This document shows positions 25,090 through 32,809 of a stretch of 52,091 nucleotides of DNA, piece after piece. How positions within the stretch are numbered: the stretch's first letter is position 1; every line of letters begins with the position of its first letter. Both the position numbers and the translations under genes were made by a program. The notes beneath the pieces were generated by a model. The model was given only the letters and a program-made list of their open reading frames with translations, did not search any database and was not told where the DNA came from. Origin of the DNA: Candidatus Omnitrophota bacterium (GTDB taxonomy: Bacteria > Omnitrophota > Gorgyraeia > Zapsychrales > Zapsychraceae); NCBI GenBank assembly GCA_016931055.1, contig JAFGFL010000066.1:1-52091 (forward strand), written 5' to 3'.

Positions 25090-25947
25090 TTACTGGGCAT
25101 ATTGCGGAGAAATCAAAATGGGTTCTTCTGGAATCGTGGTGAGCATCTTCTGGATCTCGTGTCGTGCGGAGAGGGTATCACCCACCTCTAACCTCATGAT
25201 CGCTTGTTCCGACTGCTCCTTGACATTTTTCTTGGATATTTCCAATCTGGTTTTTTTGTGCGCATCGATGATCTGCGGATTCTTGGGAGACAGGCGCAAC
25301 GCCTGTTCATACTCTTTTAACGCATCTTCGTAATTCCCGTGTTTAAAGAAATCGTTCCCTCTTTGATAGTGTTCCTGCCCTTGCTTGACACGTTGATAAA
25401 ACTCTTCATGGGATTTGGCCTCCAATTGTTTATTCAAGGAATCCGCTTCCAGGGCAACAGCCCAATCCCTGTATTTCGGATCAATGTTGACGAGCTCATC
25501 TTTGGCTTTTTGCGCCCAAGGGTCTTTCGGGTCGCCGCGCTCGAAGCGCATCTTAAAATATTTCGCCGCCTCGCCTTTCTTGCCAAGCCTTTGATAGAGG
25601 TAAGCTAAATTCGTATATGGCGGCAAATAATTTTGATCGCTCTGAATCGAGCCTAGATAGCACTGTTCAGCTTTCCCATAAAAATCGATTTCCTCATAAA
25701 GAACGCCCATATCATTGAGAAGGGCCGCGTTTTCCATCCCCAAGGATATCGCTTTTGTATAATAAGATAAGGCCTCGTTCAGATTGCCTTTTTGCTGTTC
25801 CTCATAACCTAAAGAACGATATTCTTCAGCCGTTTTTTCTTTAATGTCTTCAGAAGCAAATGTTTGAAAGGTAATGCCGGAAATGAAAAAAAGAAGAGCC
25901 AAGATGCTTCGAAATGCCTTTTTTGACCTTTTACCTGGATTAAGCAT
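25090..25947 (-). CDS. Exported TPR-repeat protein
   Basis: About 285 aa with an N-terminal signal sequence (FRSILALLFFISGITFQTFA) and at least four tetratricopeptide repeats: around EEYRSLGYEEQQKGNLNEAL, LLNDMGVLYEE, PPYTNLAYLYQRLGKKGEA and, after a charged linker, HYQRGNDFFKHGNYEDAL. TPRs mediate protein binding; the partner is unknown. The track ORF starts at a TTG at 25971; I chose the ATG at 25947, nine bases after GGGCGGG. It is flanked by gaps of about 137 bp and 90 bp and may be a single-gene unit. Confidence 0.8.
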   Translation of the reverse strand: MLNPGKRSKKAFRSILALLFFISGITFQTFASEDIKEKTAEEYRSLGYEEQQKGNLNEALSYYTKAISLGMENAALLNDMGVLYEEIDFYGKAEQCYLGSIQSDQNYLPPYTNLAYLYQRLGKKGEAAKYFKMRFERGDPKDPWAQKAKDELVNIDPKYRDWAVALEADSLNKQLEAKSHEEFYQRVKQGQEHYQRGNDFFKHGNYEDALKEYEQALRLSPKNPQIIDAHKKTRLEISKKNVKEQSEQAIMRLEVGDTLSARHEIQKMLTTIPEEPILISPQYAQ

Positions 25948-26015
25948 AATATATAACCCGCCCTTTAGCAAGAGAAATCTTCTTGATCCCCTTCCATTTT
26001 ATTATGCTACAGTAT

Positions 26016-26038
26016 AACTTATTGGTTAGCAATAAGTT
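26016..26038 (-). terminator. Perfect 9-bp hairpin at the end of the FAD oxidoreductase gene
   Basis: AACTTATTG and CAATAAGTT are separated by five bases and lie immediately after the stop codon. There is no long U-tract on the minus strand, so its role as a terminator is uncertain. Confidence 0.4.
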
Positions 26039-27271
26039 CTATTGAAACTTTTCGCCGTTCATTTCACTTACGCAACATTCTTTGCCCTCAACGGAATTCA
26101 CGCCTTGCTGTTCTGTTCCCAAATCATAGCAAGATTTCTGCCGGATGTTTTCTAAAAGAACGACCCTTTCCTCCTCTTTATTGACCAAAATAGCTCCAAT
26201 GAGACGATTTTCTTTTAAATACAATCTTTTATATGTTGCTGACGCTCTGTCAAAAATATGGTCTTCTGTAATCCCCTCTTCATCAACATTGCCTAAAACC
26301 GTTAAGACAAGCCCTTCCATCTTTTGGCTCCAAGCGCAGAGAGGCATCGAAAATGCCCTTTCTTGACCATTAATAACGGCCGCGACTATTTCGGCCTGTT
26401 CTTCCAGCACTGAAAGCGGAGTGACCGGCTCAGAACCGCTCAAAGAACATGCCTGGTCAACGGCGAAAACGCCCTCCGCATCCGCCCTAAACTCGTGGTT
26501 AACCTCGATTTTCCGGTTCATAATTCTTATGGATTCTGAAAATAACCGCAAGTCTTCATCCGTCTCCATAAAAACAATGGCTTCGGCAGAAAAAACCTTC
26601 CCGGATTGGAGCCGTACGGCCTTGGCGTCCTTGTCACCCAATATTTCGGTTATCATGTTGCCTGGTATGATCCGCAGGCCTTTTTCCACAAATTTTTCCG
26701 TCAGCCATTGGGCTGCTTCTGCTTCAAAATGCCTGGCGATAAAGTTGTTTGGTGAACAAACCAGGATGACTTCCTTGTCCCGTTTGATAAAACTAAGGGC
26801 GGCTTGAAGCCCGGAAAAACTGTCGGACTGAATGACGACGGTTTTGATGACCGGCAAGGCATTGACAATCTTGTCGATATCTTTAAGCTTCTTATACCCG
26901 TAAACATTCTCTTTATCCGTCCCTTTAATATCAGGATAACGGTTTTCGGGGGTATCCGTCACGACCAGAATGTCATAATCGATCTGCTGCTTCTCTTCCG
27001 TGAAAATCTTCTTGCGCTTAAAATTGATGCGTGCTATTTTCTGGTCGAAAACAATCTTGATATTATGCTGAATATAAAAATCCTTGGGACGGCAAAACAC
27101 GCTTTCAGGGGCAATGTCTTTGGAAATAAAAGACGCGAAGGCATCCCGGTTATAAGGATAATGGCCATCGAACGCGATAATCGTAATCCCGCTTGAAGGA
27201 TCGTGGCGTCGGATCTCTTCGGTCATCTTCACGCCGGCCGCTGACCCGCCTAAAATGACAATCTGTTTCAT
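26039..27271 (-). CDS. FAD-dependent pyridine nucleotide-disulphide oxidoreductase-like protein, degenerate
   Basis: A 410-aa flavoprotein related to the NADH oxidase/NirB/rubredoxin reductase group. The FAD loop is ILGGSAAGVKMTEEIRR, the YPYNRDAF segment matches the conserved YxR region, and a C-terminal domain covers about 300-390. The second nucleotide loop reads QSDSFSGLQAAL, not GGGxxGxE, and the usual GD of the third FAD motif is replaced in GVFAVDQACS. NAD(P)H binding may therefore be weakened. The tail is rich in Cys (KSCYDL, GKECCVSE). Only two bases separate it from folD, so it belongs with the one-carbon genes. The electron donor and acceptor are unknown. Confidence 0.75.
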   Translation of the reverse strand: MKQIVILGGSAAGVKMTEEIRRHDPSSGITIIAFDGHYPYNRDAFASFISKDIAPESVFCRPKDFYIQHNIKIVFDQKIARINFKRKKIFTEEKQQIDYDILVVTDTPENRYPDIKGTDKENVYGYKKLKDIDKIVNALPVIKTVVIQSDSFSGLQAALSFIKRDKEVILVCSPNNFIARHFEAEAAQWLTEKFVEKGLRIIPGNMITEILGDKDAKAVRLQSGKVFSAEAIVFMETDEDLRLFSESIRIMNRKIEVNHEFRADAEGVFAVDQACSLSGSEPVTPLSVLEEQAEIVAAVINGQERAFSMPLCAWSQKMEGLVLTVLGNVDEEGITEDHIFDRASATYKRLYLKENRLIGAILVNKEEERVVLLENIRQKSCYDLGTEQQGVNSVEGKECCVSEMNGEKFQ

Positions 27272-27273
27272 TT

Positions 27274-28149
27274 TTATAATTTACCTTTCTTCCTCATTTG
27301 CGCCTTAAAGGCCTCTACGCCGTTACGCATCAACATGGTCACCGTCACCGGACCAACGCCCCCAGGCACCGGCGTAATAAAAGCCGCGTTCTTACAGGCA
27401 GCTTCAAATTCAACGTCCCCGACGATCTTGTCATTAACTTGATTGATCCCGACATCGATCACAACAGCCCCCTTCTTGATCCAATCCCCTTTGATGACCG
27501 ACGGCTTGCCGACCGCGACAACGACAATATCCGCACGGCGCACGTGTGCTTCCAGTTGCCCGGCCTCGCTGGTCGCGATATGACAAACGGTAACCGTGGC
27601 AAATTGCTCAAGCAAAAGCAGGCTTAATGGCTTGCCCACGATGACACTATGGCCGACAATCACAGCCTCTTTCCCATAAAGGTCGATTCCGGTTGACTTA
27701 ATATGCTCCATCACGGATGCCGGGGTACACGGAATAATCCTTGTCTCGCCAAGTAGCATCTTGCCGATATTCGTTACGTTGATCCCCTCTAAATCCTTAT
27801 CCGTATCGACATATTTGGCTACCGCATGATATTCGATATGCTGCGGTACCGGCTTATGGATCATGATGCCGTTAACGGACTCATCGTCATTTAGCCTCTT
27901 GATACATTGCCTGAAATGTTCCTGCGTCACATCTTCCTGCAGGGCCTCCAGCTCGTACTGAATGCTGATATGTTCCGCCGCTTTTTTCTGGGATTTGGCA
28001 TAAGCACAAGCGCCGTGATGGTCACCGACCATCACGTTCACCAGATGCGGGACACATCCCGTTTCCTTTTTAAGGCTGGCGACTTCCTTCTTTAAGGCAT
28101 TCTCAAGATTTTGAGCAAGCAACTTTCCGTTTAAGATTTTGGCGCTCAC
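27274..28149 (-). CDS. folD: FolD-like methylenetetrahydrofolate dehydrogenase, cyclohydrolase residues replaced
   Basis: FolD normally oxidises 5,10-methylene-THF and hydrolyses the methenyl product. The Rossmann part is present (VGHSVIVGKPLS, IVGDVEF, TPVPGGVGPVTVTML). Aligned by eye to E. coli FolD, YVASKRKA reads YAKSQKKA, QLPLP reads HKPVP and KDVDGFHP reads KDLEGINV, so the catalytic Lys, Gln and Asp become Gln, His and Glu. Cyclohydrolase activity is probably reduced or absent, and the FchA-like protein encoded just upstream could replace it. Start is a GTG overlapping the upstream stop. The symbol follows homology. Confidence 0.85.
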   Translation of the reverse strand: MSAKILNGKLLAQNLENALKKEVASLKKETGCVPHLVNVMVGDHHGACAYAKSQKKAAEHISIQYELEALQEDVTQEHFRQCIKRLNDDESVNGIMIHKPVPQHIEYHAVAKYVDTDKDLEGINVTNIGKMLLGETRIIPCTPASVMEHIKSTGIDLYGKEAVIVGHSVIVGKPLSLLLLEQFATVTVCHIATSEAGQLEAHVRRADIVVVAVGKPSVIKGDWIKKGAVVIDVGINQVNDKIVGDVEFEAACKNAAFITPVPGGVGPVTVTMLMRNGVEAFKAQMRKKGKL

Positions 28150-28631
28150 TGGTTAGCTCCCACATTGACCCGCGCCGAATGAAATGCGGCTAATAAAAGT
28201 TCGGCGGCAACTTCAATGTCGCTGATTAAACGCGGATTGCCTTTTTCCACCAAGTATGGCGTCAATTGAATCGCCCGATAACACAACCGGCAAACCTCAA
28301 GCGGGACTTCCGCAGCTTTTCGCAAGGCCTTCTTCTTCGTCTTTGTCGGCGATTGGCGCGTTTTGACAACACCAAGATAGGCTTGAGCGTCCAGATCGAC
28401 AAGCTCTAATAAACGCCTTCGAATCTGTGCGCTTTGTTTGAGTATGGCACCGATCTTCTTCTGTGACCTGATATTCGAATCTCTGCTTTTTGAGTAATTT
28501 GCCACCATGGAGACCAGCGCGACTGCCATTGCCGCTGTCATTGCCGCCGCCGAACCACCGCCGGGCACCGGAGTTCTTTTTGACAAAACATCCAAATACT
28601 CATCAAGCGTACAGTTTTTGTATTTCTTCAT
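28146..28631 (-). CDS. fchA: FchA-like methenyltetrahydrofolate cyclohydrolase/cyclodeaminase, short form
   Basis: Belongs to the formiminotransferase-cyclodeaminase family, whose bacterial FchA members hydrolyse methenyl-THF to 10-formyl-THF. Motifs: TPVPGGGSAAAMTAAMAVALVSMVA near the N-terminus, LVDLDAQAY, and EVPLEVCRLCYRA with a C-terminal GNPRLISDIEVAAELLLAAFHSARVNV. At 161 aa it is about 40 residues shorter than typical members (about 205 aa), ending just after this last conserved helix. The stop overlaps the folD GTG start. The C-terminal helix may be dispensable. Confidence 0.85.
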   Translation of the reverse strand: MKKYKNCTLDEYLDVLSKRTPVPGGGSAAAMTAAMAVALVSMVANYSKSRDSNIRSQKKIGAILKQSAQIRRRLLELVDLDAQAYLGVVKTRQSPTKTKKKALRKAAEVPLEVCRLCYRAIQLTPYLVEKGNPRLISDIEVAAELLLAAFHSARVNVGANQ

Positions 28632-28764
28632 GAATGATACTGGGATTGTTTATTAAGGAGGCTTGCATCTTCACGATCATCCGACCATGTTCATCATAAC
28701 TCAAACAATATGCCTTTTCAATAACTACCTGCGATTTTTACACGATTACCGCCCGTCGGCCCTG

Positions 28765-29133
28765 TCAGTTGACTTCAAACGCATTCTTAAGGATCGAAAC
28801 CCGCGGAGGTTCTTCATCATTGAGGAATACAGAAACCACATCAAAACGTGCGTTTGCCTCGATCCTTTCCCGCCCTTTAAGATAACTTAAAGCAACATGC
28901 ATGATCTTCCGTTGTTTTGCTTTTGTGATCGATTCGAGCGGCGATCCGAACGCATCCGTCTTGCGGGTCTTGACTTCGATAAAACAAATCGTATCGCCTT
29001 CTTTGGCAATGATGTCGATCTCGCCCAACGGATTGCGAAAGTTCCGTTGAAGAATGTGATAACCTTCGCGTTCAAGAAAAGCAACGGCGGCTTCTTCGCC
29101 CATCTGACCTAATTGGATTTTTTTGTTTGTCAT
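28765..29133 (-). CDS. yraN: YraN family (UPF0102) predicted endonuclease-like protein
   Basis: A 122-aa protein with GQMGEEAAVAFLEREGYHIL, then NPLGEIDIIAKEGDTICFIEVKTRK, the PD-(D/E)XK-type core of the UPF0102 family. Members are Holliday-junction-resolvase-like in fold, but their role is unsettled. The start overlaps the rnhB stop as ATGA. A 133-bp gap separates it from the FchA-like gene. Confidence 0.92.
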   Translation of the reverse strand: MTNKKIQLGQMGEEAAVAFLEREGYHILQRNFRNPLGEIDIIAKEGDTICFIEVKTRKTDAFGSPLESITKAKQRKIMHVALSYLKGRERIEANARFDVVSVFLNDEEPPRVSILKNAFEVN

Positions 29134-29759
29134 CTGGAATGTTTGAAGCTTCTCCGGTGGATCAGGGAAAGCCCGTGAACGCTGATGGCTTCCTTGTGCT
29201 GCAAAGTCGGATAACCTTTGTGTCTTTTAAATCCGTATTGGGGATAAATCGAATCATAGACGGCTAATATGCGGTCCCGGGTAACTTTAGCAACAATCGA
29301 TGCGCACGCAATCGATAAAACGCGATTGTCGCCTTTGACAACGGTGCGATAGGCATACGGCAGGTCTGTCCTGAACCGATTGCCATCGATTAGCAGACAA
29401 ACCTTTCTGAAAAAATCATGGCCGCCGTCTTTTTTGACCGAGCATTGAGCAATCACATCCTCGACCGCGTTAGCCATCGCCAAAAAAGTGGCTTGCAGAA
29501 TGTTGCTTCGGTCAATAACCTGCTCGCTTATGATACCGACCCCAACATAAGCCTTTTCATAAATCTCATAAAACGCCTTCTCACGCTGCCTTGCGGAAAT
29601 GGTTTTGGAGTCACGGATCTTCGATTGGAATTGATCGGTCTTTAAGGCCACCGCTGAAGCAACAACCGGACCGGCCAAAGGCCCCCGGCCGGCTTCATCA
29701 ACACCGATGACCAGATTAAAGCCTGCGGCTTTAATCTTCTTTTCGTAATCTGCATTCAC
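29130..29759 (-). CDS. rnhB: Ribonuclease HII
   Basis: Removes ribonucleotides from DNA and cleaves RNA-DNA hybrids. GVDEAGRGPLAGPVVASAV carries the first Asp-Glu pair, and the later LLIDGN and ACASIVAKVTRD hold the remaining catalytic Asp residues. The C-terminal YGFKRHKGYPT matches the family. The length of 209 aa is normal. It lies between rplS and yraN, the standard order. Confidence 0.96.
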   Translation of the reverse strand: MNADYEKKIKAAGFNLVIGVDEAGRGPLAGPVVASAVALKTDQFQSKIRDSKTISARQREKAFYEIYEKAYVGVGIISEQVIDRSNILQATFLAMANAVEDVIAQCSVKKDGGHDFFRKVCLLIDGNRFRTDLPYAYRTVVKGDNRVLSIACASIVAKVTRDRILAVYDSIYPQYGFKRHKGYPTLQHKEAISVHGLSLIHRRSFKHSR

Positions 29760-29770
29760 GTTAGGCGGGA

Positions 29771-30133
29771 TTAAATCGCTTGATCTTTTTTAACACGAAC
29801 CTCTTTACCGACACGGTCTCGCAAATAGTAAAGTTTGGATCTGCCCAAAGTCCCTTTACTAGTCACTTTCAGGCTTTCAATGACAGGCGAATGCAAGGGG
29901 AAAATCCTTTCGACACCTTCTCCGAAAGAAATTTTGCGCACGGTGAACGTGCTTTTGACGCCTTTCCCCGTCTTGCTGATAATCGTTCCTTCAAAAGGGT
30001 GAAGCCGTACTTTATCGGCCTCCTGGACTTTCACCCTCATTTTAACGGTATCGCCGACATTGAATTCGGGGATGTCTTTGCGGATAAACTTGTTATCAAT
30101 TTCTTTAATTCTCTCACCAATATTTGTTGCCAT
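29771..30133 (-). CDS. rplS: 50S ribosomal protein L19
   Basis: Ribosomal protein at the 30S-50S interface. Motifs: IPEFNVGDTVKMRVKV, FEGTIISKTGKG, FTVRKISFGEGVERIFPLHSPVI and LYYLRDRVGKEVRVK. The length of 120 aa is standard. It follows trmD after a leader that contains a 7-bp hairpin. rpsP and rimM, which often precede trmD, are not in the window. Confidence 0.97.
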   Translation of the reverse strand: MATNIGERIKEIDNKFIRKDIPEFNVGDTVKMRVKVQEADKVRLHPFEGTIISKTGKGVKSTFTVRKISFGEGVERIFPLHSPVIESLKVTSKGTLGRSKLYYLRDRVGKEVRVKKDQAI

Positions 30134-30171
30134 AACCCAACTCCTTTATCACCTCTTAAGAACACAAACCA

Positions 30172-30190
30172 AAAGGCCTTTGGGGCCTTT
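30172..30190 (-). promoter_or_regulatory. Leader hairpin upstream of rplS
   Basis: AAAGGCC and GGCCTTT form a perfect 7-bp stem with a five-base loop in the 76-bp trmD-rplS gap, just ahead of the L19 ribosome binding site (AAAGGAG). On the minus strand it is followed by TTGG and not a pure U-tract, so it could be a weak terminator or an L19 leader element. Confidence 0.4.
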
Positions 30191-30209
30191 CCAGTCTTCG
30201 TCTTGATGA

Positions 30210-30887
30210 TTATTTGATTTGAATAAGATCCGGGCGGTTTTTCTTCGTCCGGATGCGCGATTGCTCAGCTCGCCACTTGTTTATAGCTTCATGGTTTCCA
30301 GATAATAGCACATTTGGTACCGACTTGCCACGAAAATTTGCAGGACGTGTATATTGCGGGTAATCCAGCAGATTGTTTTCAAATGACTCGTTGGAAAGAG
30401 ATTCAGCCGCCCCCAAAACCCCCGGCAGAAGGCGCGTCATACAATCAATCAAGACCATCGCAGGAAGCTCCCCTCCTGTCAGCACGTAATCCCCGATCGA
30501 CAGCCTTTCATCGATGACAAGGTCATTCAGGCGGTCATCCACCCCCTCATAATGCCCGCAGACCAAGATCAAATTTCTTTCTTTGGAATATTTTTTCGCG
30601 ATTTTTTGTTTCAGAGGCATTCCGGTCGGGCATAAAAGGAGGACCTTGGCCTTCCGGCGCACTTTGATTTTATGGACAGCATCATAAATCGGCTGTGCCA
30701 TCATAACCATGCCAGGCCCCCCCCCAAAAGGCCGGTCATCAACCTTCTTGTGTTTATCCTTCGTGTATTTTCGCAGGTCGTGGATATAAATGGACAACTT
30801 TTTTTTATCCTGGGCGCGTTTAATGATCGACTCATTTAGGATCGGGGCAAACATTTCGGGAAATATTGTAATCACATCAATCCGCAC
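30210..30887 (-). CDS. trmD: tRNA (guanine-N1-)-methyltransferase
   Basis: Makes m1G37 in tRNA, which guards the reading frame. SPOUT-fold protein with IDVITIFPEMF, VDDRPFGGGPGMVM, CGHYEGVDDR and SIGDYVLTGGELPAM, which form the knotted SAM site. The length of 225 aa is normal. It lies 12 bp after tgt and upstream of rplS. Confidence 0.97.
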   Translation of the reverse strand: MRIDVITIFPEMFAPILNESIIKRAQDKKKLSIYIHDLRKYTKDKHKKVDDRPFGGGPGMVMMAQPIYDAVHKIKVRRKAKVLLLCPTGMPLKQKIAKKYSKERNLILVCGHYEGVDDRLNDLVIDERLSIGDYVLTGGELPAMVLIDCMTRLLPGVLGAAESLSNESFENNLLDYPQYTRPANFRGKSVPNVLLSGNHEAINKWRAEQSRIRTKKNRPDLIQIK

Positions 30888-30899
30888 TTACCGCTCCTT

Positions 30900-32036
30900 C
30901 TAAGCGATGCTTGGTTCAAGTTCCGATTTGTATTTTTCCAAGAACTTTTTCTGAAATTCCGGGAAACAATTATCGGCTATGGCCGTTCGAATTTGTTTCA
31001 TTAAGTTAACATAAAAATAGACATTGTGATAGGCAATAAGATTGAGCCCCAAGATTTCGTTACAATTGAAGAGGTGGCGGATATAACTTCGCGTGTACTT
31101 CTTGCAAACCCTGCATCCGCATGCGGTATCTATAGGGCCGAAATCCTTGATATAGGCCGCGTTGCGGATCACGATCCGCCCTTCTGAAGTGAATGCCGAA
31201 CCATGCCGGCCATAGCGTGTTGGTATGCACGTATCAAACATGTCAACGCCTTGACCGACCGCTTTGACGATCTGATCCGGCAGGCCGATGCCCATAAAAT
31301 ATCGCGGCTTATGTTCCGGCAAAAGCAGCATGACCCAATCAAGCGTCTCAAACATAACGGGCACGGGTTCACCAACGCTTACGCCCCCAATGGCATATCC
31401 GTCAAAACCGATATCGAGAATTTCCCGCGCCGACTGCTCGCGCAAGTCTTTAAACGTCGCCCCTTGAATAATGCCGAATTGAAACTGCTGAGTTTTTTCT
31501 TCCTGGACCTTCAAGAAATGCTCCCGAGCCTGCCGCGCCCAAACCGTCGTGCGCTTTACGGCCTCTTGCGCCTGCTTTCGCTCGCACGGATAGGGGGCGC
31601 ATTCATCCAAGGCCATCATAATATCAGAGCCGAGAACGCGCTGAATATCAACGACCTTTTCCGGCGTAAAGAACTGCAGGGAACCGTCATAGTGCGATTG
31701 GAACTGGACTCCGCTATCTGTAAGCTTCCGGAGTTTTGCCAGGCTGAAGACTTGGTAACCGCCGCTGTCGGTCAGGATCGGCCCGTCCCAGCTCATGAAC
31801 CGATGCAGGCCTCCGGCCTCGCCAATCACATCCAGCCCCGGGCGAAGAAAAAGATGGTACGCGTTGGAAAGAACGATCTGCGTGTCAAACTCAAGCAGGC
31901 TCTCAAACCACAGCGTTTTGACCGTCGCATTGGTCCCGACAGGCATAAAAAACGGCGACTCAATAATCCCGTGTGCCGTCGTCAATTTCCCAATGCGAGC
32001 TTTGGTATTATTATCTTTTTTTACTAACTGGAACAT
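30900..32036 (-). CDS. tgt: Queuine tRNA-ribosyltransferase (tRNA-guanine transglycosylase)
   Basis: Exchanges guanine-34 for preQ1 in queuosine tRNAs. Active-site and binding motifs: DSGGYQVFSL, GSDIMMALDECAPYP, GYAIGGVSVGEP, and the C-terminal zinc site CGCRVCKKYTRSYIRHL with the later histidine. The length of 378 aa is normal. queA, the next queuosine enzyme, lies about 1.4 kb upstream in the same orientation. Confidence 0.97.
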   Translation of the reverse strand: MFQLVKKDNNTKARIGKLTTAHGIIESPFFMPVGTNATVKTLWFESLLEFDTQIVLSNAYHLFLRPGLDVIGEAGGLHRFMSWDGPILTDSGGYQVFSLAKLRKLTDSGVQFQSHYDGSLQFFTPEKVVDIQRVLGSDIMMALDECAPYPCERKQAQEAVKRTTVWARQAREHFLKVQEEKTQQFQFGIIQGATFKDLREQSAREILDIGFDGYAIGGVSVGEPVPVMFETLDWVMLLLPEHKPRYFMGIGLPDQIVKAVGQGVDMFDTCIPTRYGRHGSAFTSEGRIVIRNAAYIKDFGPIDTACGCRVCKKYTRSYIRHLFNCNEILGLNLIAYHNVYFYVNLMKQIRTAIADNCFPEFQKKFLEKYKSELEPSIA

Positions 32037-32075
32037 CTGCCGTTCGCTAACGCTCGTAAAACACTGTTTTCCGGA

Positions 32076-32282
32076 TTATTCCTTCTTGCATTTGCAGAAT
32101 CGGGATTCCTTTGTCCCGCATAAAACTAAAGCCGCGCCTATGACCACCGCCAATATTTGCTTCCACCCAAAAATGTCGACTTCGCCAAGGCCGATCACAT
32201 CGGCCAATAATCCCAGCGCAAGAATAACGATCCCAAGGATCAAACAACAATTGCATTTTTTCTTTTTATTCTCTTCCGTCAT
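32076..32282 (-). CDS. Small two-helix membrane protein, function unknown
   Basis: The track ORF at 32076..32606 is mostly spurious; the real gene is its last 68 codons. The ATG at 32282 has a strong AGGAGGG site. The protein begins with a lysine- and cysteine-rich patch (KKKKCNCC), followed by two hydrophobic segments (LILGIVILALGLLADVIG and ILAVVIGAALVL) and a C-terminal CKCKKE. Both ends are likely cytoplasmic. I do not recognise a family. Confidence 0.68.
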   Translation of the reverse strand: MTEENKKKKCNCCLILGIVILALGLLADVIGLGEVDIFGWKQILAVVIGAALVLCGTKESRFCKCKKE

Positions 32283-32325
32283 CTTACCCTCCTTTTGATT
32301 AATAACTATCAAACGGCCATTACTC

Positions 32326-32694
32326 TTAAACAGGCTTATGACACACCGCTTCAATATTATGTCCATCCGGGTCAAAAACAAACGCCGCATAATAATTCGG
32401 ATGGTAATGTTTTCGTATGCCGGGAGCCCCATTGTCTTTGCCGCCTGCGGCCATAGCCGCTTTATAAAAGGCATCGACATCTTTTCGATTGCTGGCGGAA
32501 AAAGCAATGTGTGTCGGCTGCTGAACTCCGCGGCCAACGCCAAACCAGAATTCCGGTTTACCGTCTTTTCCAAAGCCCGACCATCCTTGCATTTCCTTAA
32601 CCTCACTGATCCCCAAAGGCGCCAGTGCCTTGATATAAAACTTTTTGCTTTTTGCTTGGTCTGAAACAGCTAATCCAATGTGGTCAATGATCAT
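32326..32694 (-). CDS. VOC family (glyoxalase-type) protein
   Basis: A 122-aa vicinal oxygen chelate protein. DHIGLAVSDQAKSKKFY gives the first metal-ligand histidine, THIAFSA the second and FVFDPDGHNIEAV the last Glu. One betaalphabetabetabeta module pair is present. Substrates in this family vary (methylglyoxal adducts, drugs, dioxygenase substrates) and cannot be told from motifs. A possible transcript-end hairpin lies upstream near 32782-32809. Confidence 0.87.
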   Translation of the reverse strand: MIIDHIGLAVSDQAKSKKFYIKALAPLGISEVKEMQGWSGFGKDGKPEFWFGVGRGVQQPTHIAFSASNRKDVDAFYKAAMAAGGKDNGAPGIRKHYHPNYYAAFVFDPDGHNIEAVCHKPV

Positions 32695-32781
32695 TTCTTC
32701 CTCCTTTTTACCATTAAGAATATATGAGAACGATGTTGATAATAACGGTTGCCTTTTTGTTTTGCATGAGTATCAATAACG

Positions 32782-32809
32782 AATGAGTTCCCGGAAGTCC
32801 GTTCTCATT
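32782..32809 (-). terminator. Hairpin at the end of the PEBP gene
   Basis: AATGAG and CTCATT bracket an inner GC-rich stem just past the PEBP stop codon. No U-tract follows on the minus strand, so it is only a possible terminator. Confidence 0.3.

Noticed and set aside
31203-32027. 274-aa plus-strand ORF
   Set aside because: It is antisense to tgt, whose motifs are complete; no SD site or family match.
32283-32606. Upstream part of the 176-aa ORF ending at 32076
   Set aside because: It overlaps the VOC gene in another frame; only the last 68 codons have a strong SD start and protein-like composition.
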